DNA of 64,000 nt from PALSA-1003 sp963741315. GTDB taxonomy: Bacteria > Pseudomonadota > Gammaproteobacteria > Burkholderiales > Casimicrobiaceae. Position 1 is the stretch's first letter, and each line of letters starts with the position of its first letter. A program made the position numbers and the translations under genes. Below are positions 34,742-43,161 of this stretch, piece by piece. Below the pieces are notes generated by a model. It was not told the DNA's origin, searched no databases, and saw only the letters and a list, made by a program, of their open reading frames with translations. The stretch lies in assembly GCA_963741315.1 (NCBI GenBank), contig CAVUHK010000008.1, positions 186,001 through 250,000 of the forward strand, written 5' to 3'.

Positions 34742-35575
34742 CTAAAACGTCAGCGTGCAGGTGACGGACGCACCGATCGCGATCGTCGTCCCCGCACCCG
34801 CTTCGATGATCGCGTTCATGCCGAAGGTGACGCCGTCCAGCGCGGCGTTGTGCCGGTATTGCGCCAGCGTGGGCAACGGCTCGATGCCGACGACGGCGCT
34901 GGCCTGGTCCGTGGTGGTGATCTGGCAGCGGGTGCAGGGCTTCACCAGCTTGAGCCTGGCCGATCCAACCTCGATCGCCGCAAAATGATCCTCGTCGTGT
35001 GCATCGATGCCCGTCAGCAGAATGTTGGGCCGGAAGCGATCGACCGGAAGCGGTGCTGCGAGCCGCCGATTCAGTTCGTCGAGCGAGGCCTGCGAGAGCA
35101 CCAGTACCGGATAGCCGTCGGCGAAGGCGTGATGCGCGCCGCCGGGACCGGCAAACTCGGGATTGCACATCCGCTTCACGGTGCGATCGAAACGCACCAG
35201 CCGCGCGGGCGCTCCGATCCATTGCGACAACCACCGCGCCGCTCCGTCCCCCTGATCGATCGCCGGCAGCGTATCGCGCCACACCGTTACCTCGCGACGT
35301 GCGCCCTCGCGGTCGAATTCGATTTCCAGCGCGGGCAGCCCCGGCGCATCGAGCGAGAGCGTCGTGTCCGACAGTGAGGTATGGATCAGCGCGAGGCGCG
35401 GCAACTCGCGCTGGGTGATGAAGCGGTCCGCGGCATCGACGATCATCCACTCGCGGTCGTGCGCGATGCCGCGTTCGGTCAGTCGCGCCTCGTCGAGCGC
35501 GATGCCGCGGCAGCTCTTGACCGGATAGACGTACAACGCGGCGATGGTGGCGTGCATGACGGGTATGGACTGCAT
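34742..35575 (-). CDS. MOSC domain protein (YcbX/mARC-like, no ferredoxin domain)
   Basis: A 277-residue protein with an N-terminal MOSC beta-barrel (ALYVYPVKSCRGIALDEARL, then DREWMIVD) and a C-terminal MOSC domain. The domain carries the conserved cysteine in KPCTRCQITTTDQ, which in mARC-type proteins binds molybdenum cofactor, and FRPNILLTG. E. coli YcbX, which detoxifies N-hydroxylated bases, has an added 2Fe-2S domain; this one lacks it and would need a separate electron donor. ATG 35575 or 35557 may be the start. It follows cytochrome c4 and its terminator on the same strand. Confidence 0.83.
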   Translation of the reverse strand: MQSIPVMHATIAALYVYPVKSCRGIALDEARLTERGIAHDREWMIVDAADRFITQRELPRLALIHTSLSDTTLSLDAPGLPALEIEFDREGARREVTVWRDTLPAIDQGDGAARWLSQWIGAPARLVRFDRTVKRMCNPEFAGPGGAHHAFADGYPVLVLSQASLDELNRRLAAPLPVDRFRPNILLTGIDAHDEDHFAAIEVGSARLKLVKPCTRCQITTTDQASAVVGIEPLPTLAQYRHNAALDGVTFGMNAIIEAGAGTTIAIGASVTCTLTF

Positions 35576-35577
35576 TC

Positions 35578-35608
35578 AAAAACAAAGGGCGGCGTCGCCG
35601 CCGCCCCG
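35578..35608 (-). terminator. Intrinsic terminator after cytochrome c4
   Basis: On the minus strand GGGCGGCG and CGCCGCCC form an 8-bp stem around a 4-nt loop (plus-strand 35587-35606), followed by TTTGTTTTT. It lies 20 nt after the cytochrome stop and directly before the MOSC gene. Confidence 0.8.
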
Positions 35609-35628
35609 CGCAACGCGGACAATGCCGG

Positions 35629-36279
35629 TCAGTGCAGTCCCGACGCGTATTGCACGACTGCCTGCATTTCGCTCTCGCTCAGCCTCGCCGCAACCTGCGC
35701 CATGACCCTGCCGTTGACGTCTTTGCCGGCCTTGTCCATGCCGCGCTCGCCAGCCTTGAAGGCCTTGAGTTGTGCCAGCGAATAGTCGGCGTGTTGGCCG
35801 CCCACGCGCGGATAGCGCGAAGGAATGCCGACACCCTCGGGGGCGTGACACGCCGCGCACGCGGGCACGCCGGTGGCGATGTTGCCGCCGCGGTAGATCT
35901 GCTGGCCAGCCAGCGCCAGATCGCGCTCCTTGGTGCCGACGATCTTCGGCGTTTGCTGCGCGAAGTAGAGCCCCAACGCGCGCATGTCTTCCGGGCTCAG
36001 CGCTGCCACCATGCCGGCCATGATCGCGTTCGCGCGCACGCCGCTCTTGAAATGCTGCAGTTGCAGGGTGATATAGTCGGCGCCTTGGCCGGCGAGGTTC
36101 GGATTGGCGGGCGTCGGGCTGTTGCCGTCAGCGCCGTGGCACGCCGTGCATACCGTATCGACGATCTGTTTGGCCTTTGCCAGGTCGGGCTTGGCGCCGG
36201 CGGCAGGTTCTTCGGCCAGTGAGGCGCCGCTCGCGGCGAGTGCAATCGCCGCCGTCGCCAGCCAGAACGCGTGTTTCAT
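35629..36279 (-). CDS. Dihaem cytochrome c4
   Basis: Periplasmic electron carrier of 216 residues with a signal peptide ending SLA-EE. Two haem-binding motifs are present, CTACH (Cys44-His48) and CAACH (Cys141-His145), each in a repeated cytochrome domain with a distal Met (MAGM and the later VMAQVA region). Sequence around them (GADGNSPTPANPNLAGQ, YPRVGGQHADYSLAQLKAF) matches c4. It passes electrons to terminal oxidases such as cbb3. Divergent from engB, with a possible TACAAT -10 box at 36374-36369 inside the start of engB. Confidence 0.93.
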   Translation of the reverse strand: MKHAFWLATAAIALAASGASLAEEPAAGAKPDLAKAKQIVDTVCTACHGADGNSPTPANPNLAGQGADYITLQLQHFKSGVRANAIMAGMVAALSPEDMRALGLYFAQQTPKIVGTKERDLALAGQQIYRGGNIATGVPACAACHAPEGVGIPSRYPRVGGQHADYSLAQLKAFKAGERGMDKAGKDVNGRVMAQVAARLSESEMQAVVQYASGLH

Positions 36280-36341
36280 CGAACGTGCTCCCCGATTCCG
36301 GCCGCGCCGGTAAGAAATTTCCCGACCTCAGCCCACTGCAC

Positions 36342-37040
36342 ATGCGGCCACAGCCAGACAAGCGCCCAATTGTACCGAAAGAGCCGCGTCAGGCGAAATC
36401 CGCGGCTGACGATGCACCGCATCCGCTGCGGCATGCCGAATTCCTGACGACGGCGGCCGAATGGATGCAATTGCCGACCGGCGGGACGCCGGAGATCGCG
36501 ATTGCGGGCCGCTCCAATGCCGGAAAGTCATCGGCGATCAACGCGCTGGCGCAGCACACGCGTCTCGCGTATGTCAGCAAGACACCGGGACGAACACAGC
36601 ACATCAATCTGTTTCGCCTGCGCTCGGGCGCGCTGCTCGCCGACCTGCCCGGTTACGGCTACGCGAAAGTGCCCGCGGCGATGCGCGCGTACTGGCAGCA
36701 ATTCATCGCCCGGTATCTCGCCGAACGCGACGAGTTGATCGGCCTGCTGCTGGTGATGGACGTCCGGCACCCCCTGACCGACCTGGACCTGAAGTTGCTC
36801 GACTGGTTCGTGCCGCGCGGCCGTCCGGTACACATCCTGTTGACCAAGTGCGACAAGCTCGGCACGCAGGCGCAGGCGCAAACGCTCGACAAAGTCCACG
36901 CAGCGCTCGAAGGCATGTACGGGAATCGCGGCGCGCAGATCAGCGTGCAGCTGTTTTCTGCCACGCGCCGAGTCGGCATGGCCGAGGCGGAGACTACAAT
37001 CGCCCAGTGGCTCGCGCCGAAGGACTCGCCTGGAACGTAG
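36342..37040 (+). CDS. engB: Ribosome biogenesis GTPase YsxC/EngB
   Basis: Essential GTPase of 232 residues that helps mature the large ribosomal subunit. GTPase motifs are AGRSNAGKSSAINAL (G1), TPGRTQHIN (G2), LADLPGYGYAKVP (G3), LLTKCDKL (G4) and FSATRRVG (G5). The start is set at ATG 36342; a longer in-frame extension upstream would overlap the cytochrome c4 promoter and lacks similarity. Adjacent cytochrome c4 and downstream hemB is a conserved betaproteobacterial order. Confidence 0.94.
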   Translation: MRPQPDKRPIVPKEPRQAKSAADDAPHPLRHAEFLTTAAEWMQLPTGGTPEIAIAGRSNAGKSSAINALAQHTRLAYVSKTPGRTQHINLFRLRSGALLADLPGYGYAKVPAAMRAYWQQFIARYLAERDELIGLLLVMDVRHPLTDLDLKLLDWFVPRGRPVHILLTKCDKLGTQAQAQTLDKVHAALEGMYGNRGAQISVQLFSATRRVGMAEAETTIAQWLAPKDSPGT

Positions 37041-37055
37041 CCGTCGCGAGGAAAA

Positions 37056-37173
37056 GAAAAGGCCCCGGCGTCAAGGGGAGTGACCCGGGGCCCAAGAACG
37101 CCCTCCGACCGGTGCGTTGCATCGACCGAAAGGCACCCGCTCAGGGAGGGAAGCGGGAGACGATTACGCGTCT
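37056..37173. ncRNA. Candidate structured RNA between engB and hemB
   Basis: Four hairpins follow one another. The first pairs GGCCCCGG 37061-37068 with CCGGGGCC 37085-37092, extended by GTCA/TGAC. The second pairs GGTGC 37111-37115 with GCACC 37133-37137, the third CCCGCT 37136-37141 with AGCGGG 37152-37157, and the fourth AGACG 37158-37162 with CGTCT 37169-37173. On the minus strand the first hairpin is followed by TTTTCTTTT, like a terminator, so a minus-strand RNA ending near 37053 is possible. On the plus strand it would lie in a hemB leader. I recall a published hemB RNA motif in Burkholderiales at this position; I could not confirm the match. Confidence 0.55.
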
Positions 37174-37292
37174 GTGAATTCAGACCGCCCTGCGCGACGC
37201 GAGTTCCGCATCGAATGTCAGAAACATCCGTACTGCGCGCCGCAGGTGTAACAAGCGATGATCGGCGTCGATAGCTGCTTTGCGATGTGCGG

Positions 37293-37322
37293 TTGCCGGT
37301 AGTTGCTCCACCGCGCTACGAT
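37293..37322 (+). promoter_or_regulatory. Possible hemB promoter
   Basis: TTGCCG (37293-37298) and TACGAT (37317-37322) are spaced 18 nt, with a predicted leader of about 30 nt to hemB. If used, the hairpins at 37056-37173 lie upstream of the transcript, not in it. Confidence 0.4.
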
Positions 37323-37357
37323 GCACAGGCCAATCCTGCAACTCATCAGGTGTGAAC

Positions 37358-38371
37358 ATGCACTTCGCTGGAAAATTCCCAGAGCGGCGGCAGCGCCGCA
37401 TGCGTCGCGACGATTTCTCGCGCCGCCTCATGCGCGAGCATCGACTGTCCAGCGACGATCTGATCTATCCGGTATTCGTTCAGGAGGGCGACGCGCGCGA
37501 GGACGCAGTGCCCTCGCTGCCCGGAGTGTCACGCAAGAGCATCGACCGGATGCTGCACGACGCAGAGCGTTGCATGGAATTGGACGTGCCGGCGATCGCG
37601 CTGTTCCCCGTCGTCACGACCGAGCACAAATCCCTCGACGCCGCGGCGGCGTGGGATCCACAGGGACTGGTTCCGCGCGCGGTGCGCGCGCTCAAGGCGC
37701 GCTTTCCCGCGCTTGGCGTGGTGACCGATGTCGCGCTCGACCCCTACACCAGCCACGGTCAGGACGGGCTGCTCGATGCCAGCGGCTATGTCGCCAACGA
37801 CCTGACGGTAGCGGCGCTTGTCCGTCAGGCGCTGTGCCACGCCGAAGCGGGCGCTGACATCGTTGCGCCGTCAGACATGATGGACGGGCGCATTGGTGCC
37901 CTGCGTGGAGCGCTCGACAATGCCGGCTACGACAAGCCGCGCATCCTGGCGTATTCGGCGAAATTCGCGTCCAGTTTCTACGGACCGTTTCGCGACGCGG
38001 TCGGTTCCGCGGCAAACCTGGCAGGCGGTGACAAATACACTTACCAGACCGATCCCGCCAATGGCAACGAGGCGCTCTGGGAGGTGTACCTCGATTTGCA
38101 GGAGGGCGCCGACATGGTCATGGTGAAGCCGGGCATGCCGTACCTCGACGTCCTGTTCCGGGTGAAGGAAACCTTTGGCGTGCCGACGGCTGTCTACCAG
38201 GTGAGCGGCGAATACGCGATGCTCAAGGCGGCCATCGGTAACGGCTGGCTGCAGGAACGCCCCTGCATCATGGAGTCGCTGACCGCCTTCAAGCGGGCTG
38301 GCGCCGATGCGATCCTCACCTATTTCGCGCTCGACGCCGCCGCCTGGCTGAAGCAGTCGCGTACCGGGTGA
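37358..38371 (+). CDS. hemB: Delta-aminolevulinic acid dehydratase (porphobilinogen synthase)
   Basis: Condenses two 5-aminolevulinates to porphobilinogen, an early step of haem synthesis. From ATG 37358 it has 337 residues. Signatures are the N-terminal RRMRRDDFSRRLMREH, SLPGVSRKSIDRM, TDVALDPYTSHGQDG, the metal/substrate region APSDMMDGRIGALR, YSAKFASSFYGPFRDA with an active-site Lys, and MVKPGMPYLDVL with the second Schiff-base Lys. The lack of a Cys-rich zinc site around DVALDPYTSHGQDG points to the magnesium-dependent form. Confidence 0.96.
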   Translation: MHFAGKFPERRQRRMRRDDFSRRLMREHRLSSDDLIYPVFVQEGDAREDAVPSLPGVSRKSIDRMLHDAERCMELDVPAIALFPVVTTEHKSLDAAAAWDPQGLVPRAVRALKARFPALGVVTDVALDPYTSHGQDGLLDASGYVANDLTVAALVRQALCHAEAGADIVAPSDMMDGRIGALRGALDNAGYDKPRILAYSAKFASSFYGPFRDAVGSAANLAGGDKYTYQTDPANGNEALWEVYLDLQEGADMVMVKPGMPYLDVLFRVKETFGVPTAVYQVSGEYAMLKAAIGNGWLQERPCIMESLTAFKRAGADAILTYFALDAAAWLKQSRTG

Positions 38372-38379
38372 CTCCCTAA

Positions 38380-38973
38380 CTAGCCTGCACGCACTGGCTC
38401 GGCGTCGAGCAGCGCCTTGACTTCAGCGATGCCCAGCCGCGCGTCGTCGTCGCGCCGCGGCCGGTTGCGACGCTGCAGCGGCGACGCGATCAACAGGCGC
38501 ACGGTGCGCACGCCACGGCCGGCAATGAGTTGTGTCGCCGACTGGGGGGTAACGTCACCGGGCTGGTAGTCGATGCCGCCATTGATCAGCGCCAGCTCTA
38601 CGGACTTGGGATCCTCGGCTTCGAGCTCCAGGCGTACCTCGCTGTGCTCGGTGGCCCAGCCGGCGGCGACCCCGCCGATGAGCAGGGGATGCCAGGGCGC
38701 CAGGCGCTCCATCCAGTCCAGCGCCAGCCGTCTTTGCGCCCGCAGCGAGGCGGCCTGCGAGTCCGGGCGGAACAAAGTGTTGTAATTACGCAACGCTTCT
38801 TCGATCTCGTCGTTGCCGGGGAGTGCCTCGTTGTCGGGCAGGCCCAGCTCCCGGCAGGCCTTGCGCTTCGCAACCGACCAGTCGGCCAGCCCATGCTCGG
38901 CGATGAGCCTTGCGGCGACCTGCGCGATGATCGTGCGATTGCGCTGCCCCCTCGGCGATGCAGCGCGGGCCAT
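38380..38973 (-). CDS. Conserved protein of unknown function, possible nucleotidyltransferase fold
   Basis: 197 residues starting at ATG 38973, two nucleotides after the mrcA stop, so probably cotranscribed with it. The N-terminal half is helical and rich in Arg/Ala (RTIIAQVAARLIAEHGLADW, SVAKRKACRELGLPD, NDEIEEALRNYNTLFRP). The middle reads LAPWHPLLIGGVAAGWATEH then LELEAEDPKSVELALINGG, a pattern reminiscent of small nucleotidyltransferases. No complete catalytic triad is evident, so this is only a fold hint. No signal peptide or membrane span. I do not recognise a function. Confidence 0.72.
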   Translation of the reverse strand: MARAASPRGQRNRTIIAQVAARLIAEHGLADWSVAKRKACRELGLPDNEALPGNDEIEEALRNYNTLFRPDSQAASLRAQRRLALDWMERLAPWHPLLIGGVAAGWATEHSEVRLELEAEDPKSVELALINGGIDYQPGDVTPQSATQLIAGRGVRTVRLLIASPLQRRNRPRRDDDARLGIAEVKALLDAEPVRAG

Positions 38974-38975
38974 GC

Positions 38976-41294
38976 TCAGAACAGCTGGTTGCGGACTTCG
39001 CGCGGGGCCTGCCCGCCGGCCGGGGCAAGTGCGTCCTCGCGCTGGCGCGGAGGGAACTCGGCGTAGAAGTACTCGCTGATTCCTCCGCCGTCGTTCTCGC
39101 GCAGCCCGGTTTCGGCGTTGATTTTCGCGACCAGTATCCCGTCCGGGGGTTTCAGGGGCACCTCGGGAATACCTTTGAGCACCTTGGCCATGAATGCCAT
39201 CCATATCGGCAGCGCAGCCACGGCACCGGTCTCATTGGTACCCAGCGTCCGCGGCTGGTCGAAACCGATCCATGCGACACCGACCATCGACGCGTTGAAG
39301 CCGCAGAACCAGGCGTCGACGTTTTCGTTGGTGGTCCCGGTCTTGCCCGCGAGATCCTGCCGGCCGAGGCGCATCGCCTGCGCCGCCGTCCCGCCGCGAA
39401 CCACGTCGCGCATCATGGTCGTCATGATGAAGGCGTTGCGCGGATCGATGACCCGGTCGGCGTTCTGGCCGGCGATCGCGGGGTCGGCCTTGGACAGCAC
39501 ATTGCCCCTGGCGTCGACCACGCGGTCGATGAGGTAGGGCGTCACTTTGTAGCCGCCATTGGCGAACACTGCGTAGGCGGCGACCATCTGCATCGGCGTC
39601 GCGGCGCCCGCGCCCAGTCCCATTGGCAGGTAGGCGGGGTGAAGTTTCGGATCGAAGCCAAAACGCGCGATGTAGTCCTGCGCGTACTGCGGCGTGATCG
39701 CCTGCATCACTCGCACCGTCACCAGGTTCTTCGATTTCATCAGCGCCATGCGCAGCCGCATCGGGCCCTCGAATTTGCCGTCGTAATTCTTCGGTTCCCA
39801 CGCGTCGCTGCCGGTCTGCGCCGCTTCGAAATACAGCGGCGCGTCGTTGACCACGGTTGCGGGGCTGAAGCCCTTCTCCAGCGCCGCCGAGTAGATGAAG
39901 GGCTTGAAGGCCGATCCCGGTTGGCGCAGCGCCTGCGTGACGTGGTTGAACTTGTTGCGATCGAAGTCGAATCCGCCGACCAGCGAGAGGATCGCCCCGT
40001 CGGTGGGCCGCAGCGACACGAACGCGGACTCGGCCTGCGGCATCTGCGCCACTTGCCAGGCGTTCTTGTCGTCGCGGCTGACTCGGATGACCGCGCCTCG
40101 ACGGATGCGCGTCGCCGACGCGGCCTTGTCGCCGAGCGAGCGCGCCGCGAATTTCAATCCGTCGCCAGTGATGGAGATGGCGTCGCCGTCGCTGCGCACC
40201 GCCTTGATTTCGGACGGCGTGGCGGCAAGCACGATGGCAGCGACCAGGTTGTCGTTGTCGCTCAGGTCCTGGAAGGCGCGATCGAGGGCGGCGTCGAGTT
40301 CCGAAGGGTCGTCAGGCAGGCTCAGGAAGGTCTCCGGTCCCCGATAGCCATGGCGCCGGTCGTAGTCGAACAGGCCGCGCCTGACCGCCGCGTAGGCGGC
40401 ATCCTGGTCGGCTTTGCGGATGGTGGTGACGACCGTCAGGCCGCGGGTGTAGCTCTCGTCGCCGTAGCTCTCGATAATCGCCTGGCGTGCCATTTCAGCG
40501 ATCGATTCGGCATGCGCCGAATTGTCGCGCAGCGTTTGCCGGACCACCAGCGGCGCATCCTGCGCCTTGCTGTACTCGGCGTCGGTGATGAACCGCAGCT
40601 CATGCATGCGGCGCAGGACGTAGAGTTCCCGGGTGCGTGCCCGCTTGGGATTGACCACGGGATTGAACGCGGACGGCGCCTTGGGCAGCCCGGCCAGCAT
40701 GGCAGCCTCGGCGACTTCGACCTGGGCCAGCGGCTTGCCGTAGTAGATCTGCGCTGCGGCGGCGAATCCGTAGGCCCGCTGCCCTAGATAGATCTGATTG
40801 ACATAAAGTTCGAGGATTTCGTCCTTCGAGAGGTTGGCCTCGATCTTGTACGCAAGCAGGACCTCACGCAGTTTGCGAGTGAGTGTTCGCTCACGCGTCA
40901 GGAAGAAGTTCCTGGCGACCTGCATGGTAATAGTGCCCGCGCCCTGCTGGGTCCCGCTGGTAAGGTTGGTGAGCGCGGCGCGCAGCACTGAAAGGTAGTC
41001 GACCCCGCCATGCTGGTAGAAGCGCTCGTCCTCGGCCGCCAGGATGGCCTGGCGCATGACCTGGGGCACGTCCTTGATCCTGACGAACGCCCGCCGCTCC
41101 TCGCCAAATTCGCCCAGCAGATCGCCTTCCGCAGAGACAATCCGGAGCGGGATCTTGGGCTGATAGTCGGTCAGCGTCTCAAGCGACGGCAAAGTCGGAT
41201 AAAGCAGGGCAAATACAAAGGCCCCCAGGAGGGCCCCAACCAGCGCCAAGCCAAACAGGACCGAGGCCAGATAGATGAGCCAGCGCTTTAGCAT
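38976..41294 (-). CDS. mrcA: Penicillin-binding protein 1A (bifunctional transglycosylase/transpeptidase)
   Basis: Class A PBP of 772 residues that polymerises and crosslinks peptidoglycan. A membrane anchor (residues 5-32) is followed by a GT51 domain with the catalytic Glu in AAEDERFYQHGGVD (Glu88/90 region), then GAGTITMQVARNF and KLREVLLAYKIE. The transpeptidase domain shows SAFK (461-464), a KSKN motif and LAGKTGTTNEN. An OB-like insert lies between the domains, as in E. coli PBP1A. Divergent from pilM with a 162-nt shared promoter region, the widespread proteobacterial arrangement. Confidence 0.96.
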   Translation of the reverse strand: MLKRWLIYLASVLFGLALVGALLGAFVFALLYPTLPSLETLTDYQPKIPLRIVSAEGDLLGEFGEERRAFVRIKDVPQVMRQAILAAEDERFYQHGGVDYLSVLRAALTNLTSGTQQGAGTITMQVARNFFLTRERTLTRKLREVLLAYKIEANLSKDEILELYVNQIYLGQRAYGFAAAAQIYYGKPLAQVEVAEAAMLAGLPKAPSAFNPVVNPKRARTRELYVLRRMHELRFITDAEYSKAQDAPLVVRQTLRDNSAHAESIAEMARQAIIESYGDESYTRGLTVVTTIRKADQDAAYAAVRRGLFDYDRRHGYRGPETFLSLPDDPSELDAALDRAFQDLSDNDNLVAAIVLAATPSEIKAVRSDGDAISITGDGLKFAARSLGDKAASATRIRRGAVIRVSRDDKNAWQVAQMPQAESAFVSLRPTDGAILSLVGGFDFDRNKFNHVTQALRQPGSAFKPFIYSAALEKGFSPATVVNDAPLYFEAAQTGSDAWEPKNYDGKFEGPMRLRMALMKSKNLVTVRVMQAITPQYAQDYIARFGFDPKLHPAYLPMGLGAGAATPMQMVAAYAVFANGGYKVTPYLIDRVVDARGNVLSKADPAIAGQNADRVIDPRNAFIMTTMMRDVVRGGTAAQAMRLGRQDLAGKTGTTNENVDAWFCGFNASMVGVAWIGFDQPRTLGTNETGAVAALPIWMAFMAKVLKGIPEVPLKPPDGILVAKINAETGLRENDGGGISEYFYAEFPPRQREDALAPAGGQAPREVRNQLF

Positions 41295-41334
41295 GGGTGA
41301 ATGAAAGTTACCGGGGGGCGGGGCGGTGCCCGCG

Positions 41335-41364
41335 ATTATATGCAGGGTTAGGGCTCAAAATAAA
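41335..41364 (-). promoter_or_regulatory. Possible mrcA promoter
   Basis: On the minus strand a perfect TATAAT (41340-41335) is preceded 18 nt upstream by a weak TTTATT. It lies 40 nt before the mrcA ATG. Confidence 0.5.
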
Positions 41365-41365
41365 C

Positions 41366-41396
41366 TTGAAAAAAAGCGTTTTACAAGGCTTATACT
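41366..41396 (+). promoter_or_regulatory. Possible pilMNOPQ promoter
   Basis: TTGAAA (41366-41371) and TATACT (41391-41396) are separated by 19 nt in an AT-rich tract unusual for this genome, 60 nt before pilM. It lies back to back with the mrcA promoter. Confidence 0.5.
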
Positions 41397-41456
41397 TGCT
41401 GCTAGCATTTAATGTAACTTATATGTAATCGGCCTAAGTACCTTACCAGGCATCCC

Positions 41457-42548
41457 ATGCTGAAGGAAAAGCTCGATTCCGCGTTTGCGTTCCTGCAGAC
41501 GAAATCTCCGCCGCTCATCGGGGTGGACATCAGCTCGTCGGCGCTCAAGCTCGTCGAGCTTTCCGAAGTCGGCAAGGGCGCCTATCGGCTTGAGCGCTAC
41601 GTCATCGAGCCACTCCCCCGCGACGTCGTGAGCGACGGCAACATCGCCAACCTCGACCAGGTCACCGAAGCGTTGCGTCGCGGATACAAGCGCTTGGGTA
41701 CCCGTAACCGCAACATCGCCATGGCCCTGCCGACGGCGATGGTCATCACCAAGAAGATTATCGTCCCTTCGGGCCAGACCGAGGAAGAACTCGAACTGCA
41801 GGTCGAGACCGAGGCCAACCAGTACATCCCGTTCGCGCTCGACGAAGTCAACCTCGACTTCCAGATCCTCGGACCGGCGCCGAACAACCCCGAGGAGGTA
41901 GAGGTCCTCATCGCCGCCTCGCGCAAGGAGAAGGTCGAGGACCGGGTCGCCATCGCCGACGCCGCCGGCCTCAAGCCGCGCTGCATGGACGTCGAGTCGT
42001 ACGCGACCGAGGAAGCGTTTCGCATGATCTCGCCCTCGCTGCCGGCGAACGGCCGCGACCAGAACATCGCCCTCGTCGATGTGGGTGCGCACGTGATGCA
42101 TTTCTATGTCCTGCGCAACAATCAGATACTGTTTTCGCGTGACCAGGCCTTTGGCGGCAACCAGCTGTCCCACGATATCCAGCGTGCGTTCAATCTATCA
42201 CCGGAAGAGGCCGAAGCGGCGAAGAAAAATGCCGGTCTGCCGGAGAATTATGACGCCGATGTGCTGCAGCCGTTCATGGAGACGCTGGCGCTTGAAGTCA
42301 CGCGGGCGCTGCAATTCTTCTTTACGTCCACCTCTTATAGTCAGGTCGACCAGGTGGTGCTCGCGGGGGGCTGCGCGCTGCTGCCCGGTCTCGACGAGCT
42401 GGTAGGCAAGCGTGCCGGCGTGAACACCATCGTCGGCAACCCCTTCGCCAACATGCAGGTGACCGACCGCATCCGGCCGCGGCAGCTGGCCGCCGACGCG
42501 CCGCTGCTGCTCATCGCCTGCGGGCTCGCCATGCGCGGATTCGAATAG
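41457..42548 (+). CDS. pilM: Type IV pilus assembly protein PilM
   Basis: Actin-like cytoplasmic ATP-binding protein of 363 residues that anchors the PilN/PilO inner-membrane ring. It begins with PPLIGVDISSSALKLVELS (phosphate 1 loop) and contains NIALVDVGAHVMHFYVL (phosphate 2) and VVLAGGCALLPGLDELV (adenosine motif). It is first of five tightly spaced genes, pilM-N-O-P-Q. Confidence 0.96.
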   Translation: MLKEKLDSAFAFLQTKSPPLIGVDISSSALKLVELSEVGKGAYRLERYVIEPLPRDVVSDGNIANLDQVTEALRRGYKRLGTRNRNIAMALPTAMVITKKIIVPSGQTEEELELQVETEANQYIPFALDEVNLDFQILGPAPNNPEEVEVLIAASRKEKVEDRVAIADAAGLKPRCMDVESYATEEAFRMISPSLPANGRDQNIALVDVGAHVMHFYVLRNNQILFSRDQAFGGNQLSHDIQRAFNLSPEEAEAAKKNAGLPENYDADVLQPFMETLALEVTRALQFFFTSTSYSQVDQVVLAGGCALLPGLDELVGKRAGVNTIVGNPFANMQVTDRIRPRQLAADAPLLLIACGLAMRGFE

Positions 42549-42550
42549 CC

Positions 42551-43159
42551 ATGGTCCGCATCAACCTACTTCCCCACCGCGAGCAGAAGCGCCAGGCACG
42601 CCAGCGCCAGTTCGTATCGATGGCCATCGGCCTGGCGGTACTCGCCATGGCGGTCATCGGGCTGGTCCACGTCGGCATCGCAGCGCGCATCGAGAACCAG
42701 AACGGTCGCAACGCGTTGCTGAAGACAGAAATCGCCAAGCTCGACGAGCAGATCAAGGAAATCGACAAGCTGCGCGAGCAGACGCAGGCGCTGCTGGCTC
42801 GCAAGCAGATCGTGGAGACGCTGCAATCCAACCGGACCGAGGCGGTACATGCGCTCGACCAGCTGGTACGGCAGCTGCCTGACGGCGTATACCTGCGCTC
42901 GGTCAAGCAGAACGGCGCAAAACTCACCCTCATCGGCTACGCCCAGTCCAACGCTCGCGTATCGACGCTCATGCGCAATGTGGAAAGCTCGCCCTGGCTC
43001 GAGAAGCCGGAGCTCGTCGAAATCAAGTCGGTGGCGCTGGACAAGCAGAAGGTCAATGAATTCACGTTGAATCTGCAGCTGAAGCGGCAGACTGAATCCA
43101 AGCCGGGCGCACCGGGACAGGGTCCTGCGGGCGCGCCGTTGGCGGCCAAGGGACCGTAG
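42551..43159 (+). CDS. pilN: Type IV pilus assembly protein PilN
   Basis: Bitopic inner-membrane protein of 202 residues. The N-terminal cytoplasmic motif VRINLLPHREQKR binds PilM. A membrane span (FVSMAIGLAVLAMAVIGLVHVG), a coiled coil (residues 45-95) and a periplasmic ferredoxin-like domain (GVYLRSVKQNGAKLTLIGY) follow. It pairs with PilO in the alignment complex between PilM and PilP/PilQ. Confidence 0.94.
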   Translation: MVRINLLPHREQKRQARQRQFVSMAIGLAVLAMAVIGLVHVGIAARIENQNGRNALLKTEIAKLDEQIKEIDKLREQTQALLARKQIVETLQSNRTEAVHALDQLVRQLPDGVYLRSVKQNGAKLTLIGYAQSNARVSTLMRNVESSPWLEKPELVEIKSVALDKQKVNEFTLNLQLKRQTESKPGAPGQGPAGAPLAAKGP

Positions 43160-43161
43160 CC

